Shown: in pieces, positions 10,500 through 19,408 of the stretch
Layout of the letters: every line of letters begins with the position of its first letter
Position numbering within the stretch: position 1 is the stretch's first letter
Source: Armigeres subalbatus
Lineage: Eukaryota > Arthropoda > Insecta > Diptera > Culicidae
DNA length: 64,000 nt
Assembly (NCBI RefSeq): GCF_024139115.2
Contig: NC_085139.1
Span: 66,569,203 to 66,633,202 of the forward strand
Direction: 5' to 3'
Made by a program: the position numbers and the translations under genes
Notes under the pieces: generated by a model
Databases searched by the model: none
What the model was told of the DNA's origin: nothing
The model's input: only the letters and a program-made list of their open reading frames with translations

Positions 10500-10849
10500 G
10501 GGGAAACTCTCGTCAGTCGCCGCGGTGGCGTATTGGGGTGCACGCTTCACCGTCACGGCTGCCTGATGACGACTGACAACTTGTTCTTCTCGGAGGCATT
10601 CCTCCAACGTTACCCGGATAAATGGCAACCGGCAACGATCATTGGATACACACGACATGGACAAAACGAACACAATGGACTCACGACGAGATGGACCAGC
10701 AACGACAACAACAATGAATAATGGAAAAATCTAAAAATAGATTCTGTGTGGATTCTGGCTGCAGAATACCACAGTAGATCTCGGCACAGTAGCGGTTAAG
10801 TAACACAGAGTGCCTATCAAATAAATAAATGAATAAAAAAAAAAAAACT
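10500..10849 (+). mobile_element. SINE-like element with poly(A) tail
   Basis: It contains an A-box-like TGGCGTATTGG near the start and ends CAAATAAATAAATGAATAAAA followed by A's. An imperfect ~13-bp direct repeat (ACAAAGTCATTGG at the left, ACAATGTCATTTG at the right) flanks it. The tail phrase CCTATCAAATAAA resembles the 3' end of the I-type LINE at about 60.01 kb. I do not see a clear B box, so the class is tentative. Confidence 0.5.
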
Positions 10850-11218
10850 ACAATGTCATTTGTAACTTCATTGTACCTTATGCGGAACATGCAGGGGACT
10901 GACAAAAATAAAATACTGCTCAGCTGAGCTCAAAGTGTTTTGCAACATATCAGAAACATTGTCGTAACAGCAATGAACCGAAGTGTTATTAATTCTGCAA
11001 CTAATCTGTTTTGTTTCTGATATGAAACACATCGAATTCCAAATTACCCAAGAAGTCAGATGCGTGGAATATTGCAACGCCACTTAACGGAAATGGAACA
11101 TTGTGTGTTTCTGAAACTGAAAAGTGGCTTTAATGTGACTCGATGTATTGCCAGTGTCTTCAATGCAATTTATTAGGAACAAACAGCTATTTGAAAGATG
11201 TTGCGCGTGCTGCTTGGG

Positions 11219-11250
11219 TTGTTCATCGCAAGGGAATTAGCCACTGCGAG
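11219..11250 (-). pseudogene. R1-type LINE fragment between two insertions
   Basis: This minus-strand piece reads L-A-V-A-N-S-L-A-M-N. It bridges E-E-L from 12541 with K-A-P-G-P-D-G at 10244, so the two flanking elements inserted 32 bp apart in the same LINE copy. Confidence 0.65.
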
Positions 11251-11252
11251 TA

Positions 11253-12538
11253 GGGGAATTGTGGGTAAAACCGACACTGCGGGTAAAACCGACACCACTT
11301 CAAATCTCTGATTTCAAGTGATTATCGGACAGAATTTCGACACACTTTGAATAAACGTTTGTTTTCTTGTATTTCTAGTCATTTTTTAACTGGCGGAGAC
11401 GTGTAAGAGTCATAATAAACAGACAATTAGCATTGATCACCATTGAGAAGATGAGTTATGTAAAATTTTGGCTTCGGTATATAAGCCTTTAAGACAATAA
11501 TTTGTTGATTTTCAGTATTTAACCCATCTCTGATCCATAATTGAACATCATTTTGTGTATGTTGTGGCAAAATAGTTAACTTTTCTAATTATGAACATCC
11601 ACATGTATCTCACCAATATTATGTTATCTGTTGGGGTAAATTCGACACCTACCATCGAATCACAAAATACCTCTGTTTCATTAGACTCATCATTCGCATA
11701 ATATAATTCAAGTATTGGAAAACGAGGCGCCGGGGAATATAACTTAATCATAGACTGATTACATACCATATCATCATTGGGCGTGACAATAGATCTAGGG
11801 GGTAATATTGCGTCATTAAGAAAAATCCTGCAGGTCAGATAACAATAGCGCTCAAAGAAGAACCGTATTTTTAGGCTTTTTTGGTTCTTAGGTATATTCA
11901 TTCCGTTCTCTAGTGTTGTTCTTTCGTGATCCATTTTCACCCCTGTAAACACGTCATTTCCATTTCTTGTCATAGCTGCACCATACGAATTTATTTTAAA
12001 TCGCAGTTATAAGCAACTATTGAAAATAAGTGAGATTTAAATGTAGGTCAATATTCTCAGTAGTTAGTAAATTTGTTACTAACATTTTTATACTCTCTAT
12101 ATTTTTCACTCGACCCACTAAAGAAACTAAATAAATTATTTTATTTGGTGATGATTTTAAATATATAAAATCGTTTATGAGTGACCCCTAAACATGAATT
12201 TCATACACAAATATCAAAATGAATGTTGTTAAACATTTTCAATTATGTTGTAACATCATTTAGAATTGTTCTGATGTTCGATTCCATAATGACTTGATGT
12301 GGTTTTACCCTCATGTGGTGTCGATCTTACCCGTACCCTAGCTGGTTGGGCTGGAAGATGGACTCTTCGCATTTTCATTATAAATCAAATTCTATCAAGA
12401 AATATTGTCCTGAGACCTCATGGACTGATGCATGAAGAGCTGAAGTATGCTTGTACGAAATTTCTAGAGCGGAAAATTGCTTCATAGATTGGGGAACTGT
12501 AAAGTTGCTTAAGGTGTCGGTTTTACCCACTTTTCCCC
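11253..12538. mobile_element. 1.29-kb TIR element, GGGGAA..GTGGGTAAAACC, TA TSD
   Basis: The left end GGGGAATTGTGGGTAAAACC and the right end (reverse complement GGGGAAAAGTGGGTAAAACC) continue through GACAC, giving about 25 bp of inverted repeat. TA flanks both sides, and removal restores the R1 motif E-E-L-L-A-V-A. The motif GGGTAAAACCGACACC or a variant recurs inside at about 11280 and 11637, and inverted near 12303-12331. A minus-strand 141-codon frame at 11548-11973 has no recognisable domain. It is probably a non-autonomous Tc1/mariner-like element. Confidence 0.7.
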
Positions 12539-12540
12539 TA

Positions 12541-12683
12541 ACTCTTCGTTCGTCACCGGAGTCACCATTTCGGCCACACTCCCAGCGCCTTGCAGCGCAG
12601 GAGCAGGCCAGGGACTTGTGGCTCGGGACGGGAAGAGTACTTCGATAATCCTCGCCAACCGGTCCGGTCCATTTGGTCATGGC
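12541..12683 (-). pseudogene. R1-type LINE linker fragment
   Basis: Minus-strand sequence reads roughly I-I-E-V-L-F-P-S with V-T-N-E-E after it. This is the region just before the RT in R1-clade elements. The flanking insertions at 11253-12538 and 12684-13100 each leave clean duplications, which fixes the ends. Confidence 0.65.
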
Positions 12684-13100
12684 CAGGGAATCAATTTTTT
12701 TGGAATGCGCCTGCGAAACAAGCGACAAAAGAGAACCAACGACAAAGCTTTGTTTTTGTCGGAGATAATAATGACAAAGATCCGAAAAATTTTGTCAGCA
12801 GCAAAAAAGAAGACAATCTTGTTGCTAACTTTTCATTCCGTTATTTTGCACTATTTCTCGAGCAAATTTCGGTTTTATGCTATCATAGTTTCTGCTTTTA
12901 TGGAAACATTCGAGAATCGAACAATGATTAAAAAATTAGCAGCGTATTTTCGGAAATATCAGAGCAAGCAAGGCAAATGATTCTTGTCATATTGTGTTCA
13001 ATTTCTGATAAAGGTTTGTCGCTAGGTGCGTGTGTCAGTAACAAACTCTGTTGATGACAAAGAGTATATTGTTAGGCGTTGCTCGAATATTGATTCCCTG
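12684..13100. mobile_element. 417-bp hAT-type MITE, TIR CAGGGAATCAAT, 8-bp TSD
   Basis: Both ends read CAGGGAATCAAT inwards. The direct repeat GTCATGGC flanks the element at 12676-12683 and 13101-13108, and removal restores the R1 LINE. An 8-bp duplication and CAGGG-type ends are hAT hallmarks. There is no transposase frame, and the interior is AT-rich with GACAAAG repeats. Confidence 0.85.
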
Positions 13101-13924
13101 GTCATGGCTATAACAATCCTATAGGTGTCACCCCACGGATTCGCGTTGGCACCCTCGCATAGGTTGTCGAAGCACGCTCTCTTGCTGCTCTTAAGGCCTT
13201 GTTAAGGGCCAGTCTCGCAGCTCGAAACACTTCACGGCGGACCGATCTTTCCTCCTCGGTGCGGGCTCGTTGCGTCCTACGTCTAGCCTTGAGGCAGGCT
13301 GATCGTAGGGCTGCAATTTCGGCACCCCACCAGTATGCCGGGCGTCTGCCATTTCTTGGCAGGGCTTTCCTCGGCATAGTAGCGTCGCACGCGCGTGGTA
13401 GGACAGCTACCAGCGCATCCCCGCTAAGACTGTCGGTGTTGGCCTCCAGTTTCAGGGCCGCGGTGAAAACTTCGCTGTCGAAGTGATTGGACTTTCACCC
13501 ACGGGCCTGACAGGGATCACCCGCCCTCGGATGCTGCACACCATAGTTGATCTTGAAGCGAATTGCTAAGTGATCACTATGGGTGTAGCCCTCATCTACC
13601 CTCCAGTCCAGGTCAGAGACCAGACCGGGGCTGACAAACGTTACATCTATCCATGACTCGGTCCCATTCCTACGGAACGTGCTACTGGCTCCGTCATTGA
13701 CAAGCACTGCGTCGAGTTTTGCATGTGCCTTGAGTAACGCTTGTCCCCTCTGATTGGTCCAGCGGCTGCCCCATTCCACTGCCCAAGCATTAAAATCTCC
13801 CGCTATAACGAACGGGCTCCGACCTACTAGGTCGGACGATAGCCTGTCGATCATCTGGTTGAATTGTTCCATTGGCCACCTTGGTAGGGCGGAACCGAGC
13901 GTGACAGGGCCTTCATGGAAGCAG
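13101..13924 (-). pseudogene. R1-clade LINE endonuclease fragment
   Basis: The minus-strand translation gives P-F-V-I-A-G-D-F-N-A-W-A-V-E-W-G-S, S-W-I-D-V-T-F-V-S-P and Y-T-H-S-D-H-L-A-I. These are the D-x-N, I-D-V and S-D-H motifs of an apurinic-type endonuclease as found in R1-clade LINEs. An Arg/Ala-rich linker follows at 13108-13377. One frame change lies near 13490. The N-terminal part of the endonuclease is absent. Confidence 0.85.
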
Positions 13925-14144
13925 TGTTACGATAGACGGGGATACATTCGTCTACCTTGCTAACGGCTGATAACAATGTTAGTCGTGAAATACGAAGGCG
14001 CATCATCTGTGGAAGTCGGGCCTACTACGGGCTCCAGAAGAAACTGCGGTCAAAAAAAAGATTCGCCACCGCACCAAATGTGTCATGTACAAGACGCTAA
14101 TAAGACCGGTTGTCCTCTACGGACATGAAACATGGACAACGCTA
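13925..14144 (+). pseudogene. RTE-type LINE: post-RT region
   Basis: The RTE LINE resumes with I-D-G-D-T-F, V-Y-L and A-D-N-N-V-S-R-E-I-R-R-R-I-I, then L-Q-K-K-L-R-S and I-R-P-V-V-L-Y-G-H-E-T-W-T-T. It is broken by a small deletion after D-T-F and by a frameshift near 14060. The block matches the minus-strand copy at 38.9-39.75 kb. Confidence 0.75.
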
Positions 14145-14884
14145 CACAGTAAAATATTCTGAAAATTAGCCACGACGGAAAGCCTTACTGAATGTAAAAT
14201 TTGGTAACATAATGTGTACTAGATCATAATTTTCAATTTCTGTGATGTAAACGATAAAATCGTTGATATTTCAATTCAACATGACTTAATTTTACATGCG
14301 TCAAACGGAAACCTTATTGTGCGAGAACGTGGCTGTCAAAACAAACCAAAACAAATCCCATTCCATTTCATGCAAACCTCAGCTGGCGCTTATTTTATTC
14401 ATATAAGCAGCAATCAAATTGAAATATTCGGATGTTTGTACAAAGTGGCCCTCATAACGCAGCATTTCATCGCTGTAACTCAATGATTTTATAACATCCC
14501 TTCGAGAAATCTGTGATGTATTCAGTATACTGAGTCTCAAACATTCGCGTCTCGAAGAAGTTTCCGTGGCATGTAAATTTAAACGATAACTTCAGTCTGA
14601 TGAAGAATAATCAAATCGACAGAACGCTTAACTTGATACTCTTTGGTCGGCTCGCTTTCAAGAAGTTGAAATGCACGAGTGGCTAACGAGGTGGCCTCTC
14701 ACTCTGTGGATTGAAGTTCGATTCCCATGTTGGTCGCATTTTTTTTATTTTCTTATAAAAATATAAACTCGTAAATTACAGCACGTGTAAATTTAAAATA
14801 ACCTATAACTATACATCGCTTAACACGGAGGTCAATTTGTTACATCTACTTGAGCGGAAATTTACAGGTTTCGTTCGAACTGTG
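14145..14884. mobile_element. 740-bp MITE, ends CACAGTAAAA...CTGTG, TA TSD
   Basis: The element begins CACAGTAAAATATTC and ends CGAACTGTG, with TA on both sides (14143-14144 and 14885-14886). Removal rejoins the LINE reading T-T-L-E-Q-D-L-Q-A-L. The same end motif occurs in the 229-bp element at 38569-38797. It contains a tRNA-like block at about 14671-14745. Confidence 0.65.
14671..14745 (+). repeat. tRNA-like block inside a MITE
   Basis: An A-box-like GTGGCTAACGAGG and a B-box-like AGTTCGATTCCC are correctly ordered and spaced, and a T-run (CATTTTTTTTATTTT) follows that could end pol III transcription. The acceptor stem pairs over only about 4 bases, so it is more likely a tRNA-derived relic than a working tRNA. 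Confidence 0.5.
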
Positions 14885-15360
14885 TAGAACAGGACTTGCA
14901 AGCACTCGGAGTATTCGAGAGACAGGTTCTTAGGACCATCTTTGGCGGTGTGCAAGAAGACGGTATGTGGCGGCAAATAATGAACCACGAGCTCGCCCAG
15001 CTCTACGGCGAACCCAGTATCCAGAAAGTAGCTAAACCCGGAAGGGTACGATGGGCAGAACATGTTGCAAGAATGCCGGACAACAAGCCTGCAAAGATGG
15101 TGTTTGCTTCCGATCCGGCAGGTACGAGACGGCGTGGAGCACAGAGAGCAAGGTGCAAAACGACTTGGCGAGCGTGGGGCGCATTCGAGGATAGAGAGTT
15201 GCGGCCTCGAACCGTGTATTGTGGCGTCAAATTGTTGATTCAGTGTTATCTGTTTAGATGTTAACTAAAAGAATGAAATGAAAGACTCCAGCAAGAGTGG
15301 CAATAACTCAACTGGAGCCCCACGAACGAAGCGTGTGACAGGTAGAACAGCCAAGTAAGT
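14885..15360 (+). pseudogene. RTE-type LINE: C-terminal end and 3' region
   Basis: The frame 14896-15264 reads G-V-F-E-R-Q-V-L-R-T-I-F-G-G-V, N-H-E-L-A-Q-L-Y-G-E-P-S-I-Q-K and R-W-A-E-H-V-A-R-M-P. This is the conserved C-terminal domain of this LINE family. The rest of the copy (to about 15360) is probably its 3' untranslated part. I see no clear tail or target duplication. Confidence 0.75.
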
Positions 15361-15589
15361 AGTTTTATAGGCTCTGTCTGCCTCTATTGGATCCTACAAG
15401 TCATTTGCCTAATCCTCACTTTAATCCACAAACCTCTGACAATGATGTGCAAGAGTAGCCTCCCAAATGAGTACTAGTTACTTAAACTACACCAACTACA
15501 AACCTACAACCACACGATAACAACACAAACAACAGTCAAGAAATCGACCCCTACCGATTTCCAGGAAAGGTTCAAGAACCACATCTGGG
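15361..15589. other. Unrecognised spacer
   Basis: This is CA-rich sequence between the RTE 3' end and the RNase H fragment. It may belong to the upstream part of the I-type LINE, but nothing in it is recognisable. Confidence 0.3.
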
Positions 15590-16114
15590 TACCTGTCATA
15601 AAAGTAATCATAAAATCCAGTTTACGGATGGCTCCAAAGCCGCCGGTAAAGTCGGCATCGGAATATATTCCTCTTCCATGGACTGTCGGACCGTTTCACG
15701 ATTTTTTCAGCCAAAGCCATCTTCAGGGCAATAGCCATACCCAGCACCCGCCAATCCTCATCGTATCGGACTCAGCTTGTGTCTTAACGGCCCTGGCATC
15801 GCCAGCTAGCAGGCACCAATGGATTCAAGCGATCGAGTCCGTAGCCAACAGCAACACCGCGCTTCACTGGGTACCTTGCCATGCAGGAATACTATTTTCT
15901 GAGCAGAGAAATCCCGGCAGCGGACACCAAACTAAAGGTAAAGGCAGAGATCGCCACATCATGGACATACGACCTGCGACGGCACATAAATTTCTGTCGA
16001 ATGCTGAAGAACTCTACTCTACCTGGCAGTGACAGTGACAACCGTCGCGAGCAAGTCGCACTCTACAGGTTGAGAACGGGCCACACAAACATCACCCATA
16101 ACCTGGGGGGCACC
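15590..16114 (+). pseudogene. I-type LINE RNase H domain fragment
   Basis: Translation over several frames gives F-T-D-G-S-K-A-A-G-K-V-G-I-G-I-Y-S-S, I-V-S-D-S-A-C-V-L-T-A-L and A-L-H-W-V-P-C-H-A-G-I, which are the RNase H motifs (T-D-G-S, S-D-S, W-V-P-x-H). S-D-N-R-R-E-Q-V-A-L-Y-R-L-R-T-G-H-T follows. I, Loa and related clades carry such a C-terminal RNase H. Several frameshifts make it a dead copy. It continues after the 16115-17299 insertion. Confidence 0.75.
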
Positions 16115-16185
16115 CCCGAGCAAAGCTTGAGAGCAAATCGATAACTAATTTTGTTCTTGTGAAATCGCCTAATTTTGATAACTCA

Positions 16186-16578
16186 CCCGAGCAAAGCTTG
16201 AGAGCAAATCGATAACTAATTTTGTTGTTGTGAAATCGCCTAATTTTGATAACTCAGGTTGATATCCTTTTGGTCGTTTTAACGGTTAAAAGATCAAAAT
16301 CTACAGCAGAAAAATCTTACTGTGACATCAAATCGAAAACTATTCCTGCTGTCGATGAGAGCAAATCGAAAACTAATTTTGATATTGGTTCTGATAACAA
16401 AATAAGTACACAGTTTGATGTCAGATCATACAATTTAGAAATCAACAGCAAAATGAGATCAAAATATGTAATCAGTCATGATGATTCATATTTGAAAACA
16501 AATTATGATTTCGATTTGATATCAATATCAAAATATGTTTTCTATATGCTCTCATTATGTTTTCAGACTTTGCTCGGG
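16186..16578 (+). mobile_element. Inner 393-bp MITE copy 1 (direct)
   Basis: It starts CCCGAGCAAAGCTTGAGAG and ends TTTGCTCGGG, with CA on both sides. It sits in the outer copy at 'gataactca|ggttgatatcc', a phrase that is continuous in the inner copies. Confidence 0.85.
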
Positions 16579-16754
16579 CAGGGTGATATCCTTTTGGTCG
16601 TTTTAACGGTTAAAAGATCAAAATCTACAGCAGAAAAATCTTACTGTGACATCAAATCGAAAACTATTCCTGCTATCGATAAGAGCAAATCGAAAACTGA
16701 TTTTGATATTGGTTCCGATAACAAAATAAGTATACACAGTTTGATGTCAGATTA

Positions 16755-17147
16755 CCCGAGCAAAGTCTGAAAACATAAAGACAGCATATAGAGAACATAT
16801 TTTGATATAGATATCAAATTGAAATCATAATTTGTTTTCAAATATGAATCATCATGACTGATTACATATTTTGATCTCATTTTGCTGTTGATTTCTAAAT
16901 TGTATGATCTGACATCAAACTGTGTACTTATTTTGTTATCGGAACCAATATCAAAATCAGTTTTCGATTTGCTCTCATCGATAGCAGGAATAGTTTTCGA
17001 TTTGATGTCACAGTAAGATTTTTCTGCTGTAGATTTTGATCTTTTAACCGTTAAAACGACCAAAAGGATATCAACCTAAGTTATCAAAATTAGGCGATTT
17101 CACAAGAACAAAATTAGTTATCGATTTGCTCTCAAGCTTTGCTCGGG
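16755..17147 (-). mobile_element. Inner 393-bp MITE copy 2 (inverted)
   Basis: It starts CCCGAGCAAAGTCTGAAAAC and ends CAAGCTTTGCTCGGG, the reverse of copy 1. TA flanks both sides. It interrupts 'gatgtcagat|catacaattta', a phrase that is intact in copy 1. Confidence 0.85.
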
Positions 17148-17299
17148 TATACAATTTAGAAATCAACAGCAAAATGAGATCAAAATATGTAATCAGTCAT
17201 GATGATTCATATTTGAAAACAAATTATGATTTCAATTTGATATCTATATTAAAATATGTTCTCTATATGCTGTCTGTATGTTTTCAGACTTTGCTCGGG

Positions 17300-17545
17300 C
17301 CGCTTCCACAATAGGTGCGAGGAGTACAATTGCAACCTAACAATCAACCATATGCGCAGCACATGTCCACAATACCACACAGCCCACATTAATAACAACA
17401 TCTCCAACCCCTGCGGGCCGCAAGAAGGAAATCATAATAACAAATTCGTTAGAATGACATGCAATACTATTACCTTTTGCTACCAGAGGTGAGCCAGCCA
17501 AGAAGGGCAGAAGACCTCTTAAATAAAGACAATAAAAATAACTGT
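17300..17545 (+). pseudogene. I-type LINE C-terminal zinc-finger-like end and 3' tail
   Basis: The translation F-H-N-R-C-E-E-Y-N-C-N-L-T-I-N-H-M-R-S-T-C-P-Q-Y fits the C-x-x-C...H...C block found after RNase H in I-type LINEs. A likely 3' end, GACCTCTTAAATAAAGACAA, follows with an A/T-rich tail. Confidence 0.65.
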
Positions 17546-18690
17546 TACACAGGGTAAAAATGTTCAGCACATCCACCAAATTTGTATTCGTTGTAATTGA
17601 AGGGCGTTCTGGAGTTTAGAGATTATGGTTGTCCAAAAAAGGCATAGGTCATACAAAAGCAAATTATTGTCGTTCCATACTCTTTAACCATCATTCATAG
17701 GCTTTTCACGAGACATTCAAGCGCTAATAGCAGGGGCGACTGTATCATTTGTTTTCAACGGACAAACTGTTCAACCAGAAATCGTCTATTCTTTTAAAAG
17801 TTTTTTAGCATCATTCAATTGAATCGTCTGCTTACGTTTGTAAAATGTATTAAACATTTTGCCAAGGAACGAGGGAAATAAAGTCATCGCTGTGTGATTT
17901 TTCTCACAACCATATTTTGCGGTACATCGCAGGAAACATCTCAAACAGAAACTGATACCGGCGTTAATAGACTCTTTACAGTCATAAATATAATAGATGA
18001 GCACTTAGCAGTAACAATAACTCATACACACAGTTATCAATCCCGTCATTAGCTATAGTCTGTGCCCCCAGGTGAGGTAATCTCGCTGGCAGACAAATCT
18101 ATACGACAGTAAAGACGCAGTCTATATAAAGTTGATTTACGAGTATGGCTTGAACCGATGCCAGCTAAAGTGATATATGTAGCATTTTTGTCATGTTTAA
18201 GTTTTTTTTTTTTGCTTTGCTGTATCCAAAACCAAAACGTTTAGTGCACACAAAAATATCAATAATACAAAAAATGGTCCGAATACCAGTATTGCTGGTA
18301 GCAGTTTACTTACCGCACATCCAACACATAAAGGTCTGTAAGCTGTAATCTCCAAATGATTTAGGTACTGCTCCTTTCGTTATAGCGCCACAAGGGTCCA
18401 TTAAAAGTGTGAGGACTACCGGCCCACAACATTAGGCAGTTAAATTTCATCCGCATTGCATATTTGGAACTTTTATATTGTTGGTTGTCAACTTAGCTGA
18501 AATGTGAACAAGGTAATCTGATCCTTTCGGTTTGCTTTTCCTGGCTTTGAGATGGTTGACGTTGAATGAGCTCCGGGCATTGTTTGTTGGGTATCTTCAA
18601 TTGCTATCTGGTAGAAGATGCAATTTCTCAAACACCTAATACACGACACACCTTACTAGTGTGTCAAATACACGACAACAATTATTAAAA
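17546..18690. other. Unrecognised DNA
   Basis: No gene is recognisable. At 18153-18190 the phrase TTGAACCGATGCCAGC..AAAGTG resembles one near 27671-27700, which marks a dispersed repeat. A minus-strand run at about 18240-18375 encodes a hydrophobic stretch but has no start codon or homology. Confidence 0.35.
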
Positions 18691-18694
18691 AAAA

Positions 18695-18696
<2 letters not shown>

Positions 18697-18727
<31 letters not shown>
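18697..18727. repeat. (TA)n microsatellite, left part
   Basis: About 15 TA repeats lie directly before the 5' LTR. Together with 26135-26226 they form one array that the LTR element split. Confidence 0.9.
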
Positions 18728-18729
<2 letters not shown>

Positions 18730-19057
18730 TTAAACGCGAACTCGACTCATCACCCAATTCAATCAACGTAGCAACACCACGCTCACAATCAACGACGCAT
18801 GCGAACATCGGAACTGCCAAATCAGCAGTTATCAAAACCACCAGTTCAGCAACATCGATCGCGGCGGACCACGCGATATCCGGACCATTGCTGCTAGGCG
18901 CTAGGTCAGCACATTTAGGGACCAAGTCAGGGCTCTTTGTATCTAGCAAGTAAGAGACTGAATCAATATAGTTTTTATTCTCGATACGAACAGTCGAGTG
19001 GCGCAGTCGGAAGCAATCTTTTTTAAAAACCCGAATTCCCGTCAAAATGTTTTAACT
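18728..19057 (+). repeat. 5' LTR (330 bp)
   Basis: It begins AGTTAAACGCGAACTC and ends AAAATGTTTTAACT. I read it as identical to 25805-26134. It carries TGGCGCAGTCGG at 18999-19010, very similar to the primer-binding site just after the LTR. Confidence 0.95.
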
Positions 19058-19075
19058 GGCGCAGTGCGGTAGGAT
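19057..19075 (+). promoter_or_regulatory. Primer-binding site (tRNA-Ser type)
   Basis: TGGCGCAGTGCGGTAGGAT directly abuts the 5' LTR. Drosophila 17.6/297-type elements use tRNA-Ser with a TGGCGCAGT-type site, so this is the likely minus-strand primer site. The tRNA assignment is from family knowledge. Confidence 0.7.
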
Positions 19076-19408
19076 ACCGTAAAAGTGTTAAGTGAGTTTT
19101 TCCGGGTTGAAACCCTTCCGCGAGTGTACATCGTTGAATTGTGTTAAACTTCGAAACACGACGGGAACCAGCGTTACCCCAGGAGGCAGAATAGCATCCA
19201 CCACGATCGGCGACGAGCGAACATCGTAGCAGATTTCCACCCACCAACGGTTAGCGAAGAGCGCATATCGGAGCGAGCCAATAAATCGTAAGTAATAGCG
19301 TTTAAGTTCATTCAAAGTTTAAAATTGTTAATTCATAGTGTTAACAAATAATAATCTAAATCTAACAGTGTTAAAAAGTGTTATCGAAGTGAATAGTGAT
19401 TAGTTAGG
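19076..19408 (+). other. LTR element leader (5' untranslated)
   Basis: About 330 bp lie between the primer site and the first gag codon at 19409. No gene is seen. Packaging signals are expected here but not identifiable by eye. Confidence 0.5.

Larger units (their letters stand above)
10245..11218. mobile_element. 974-bp TIR element, CCCAGC...GCTTGGG, 2-bp TSD (TT)
   Basis: The left end is CCCAGCCAACACCACTTGTT and the right end is GTGCTGCTTGGG. They are imperfect inverted repeats and resemble the ends of the 8746-9475 element. TT occurs on both sides, and removal rejoins the R1 frame (..L-A-M-N | K-A-P-G..). It carries a minus-strand tRNA-like block (about 10365-10440) and a SINE-like insertion (10500-10849). 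It has no transposase. Confidence 0.65.
10171..13924 (-). mobile_element. R1-clade LINE fragment, minus strand, split by three elements
   Basis: R1-type coding pieces on the minus strand lie at 13101-13924 (endonuclease), 12541-12683, 11219-11250 and 10171-10244 (start of the RT, with K-A-P-G-P-D-G-V-P-N). Joined in that order they form one continuous R1-like layout. Three TIR elements interrupt them at 10245-11218, 11253-12538 and 12684-13100. The fragment sits inside the RTE LINE and has lost its RT core and 3' end, which is unusual for a direct LINE insertion. A rearrangement or later deletion is likely. Confidence 0.65.
16115..17299. mobile_element. CCCGAGCAAAG-end MITE with two copies of itself nested inside
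   Basis: The outer copy starts CCCGAGCAAAGCTTGAGAG and ends AGACTTTGCTCGGG, flanked by CC (16113-16114 and 17300-17301). Inside it are two complete 393-bp copies, one direct (16186-16578, flanked by CA) and one inverted (16755-17147, flanked by TA). Without them the outer copy is about 395 bp. All three are very similar in sequence, so the nesting is recent. There is no protein-coding capacity; the reading frames here are by-products. Confidence 0.85.

Noticed and set aside
14671..14745. Functional tRNA gene
   Set aside because: The A and B boxes are present but the acceptor stem pairs poorly and it lies inside a MITE.
18225..18385. Minus-strand hydrophobic frame with a GCG|GTAAGT donor-like site
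   Set aside because: It has no start codon, no homology and the frame is short, so chance is likely.
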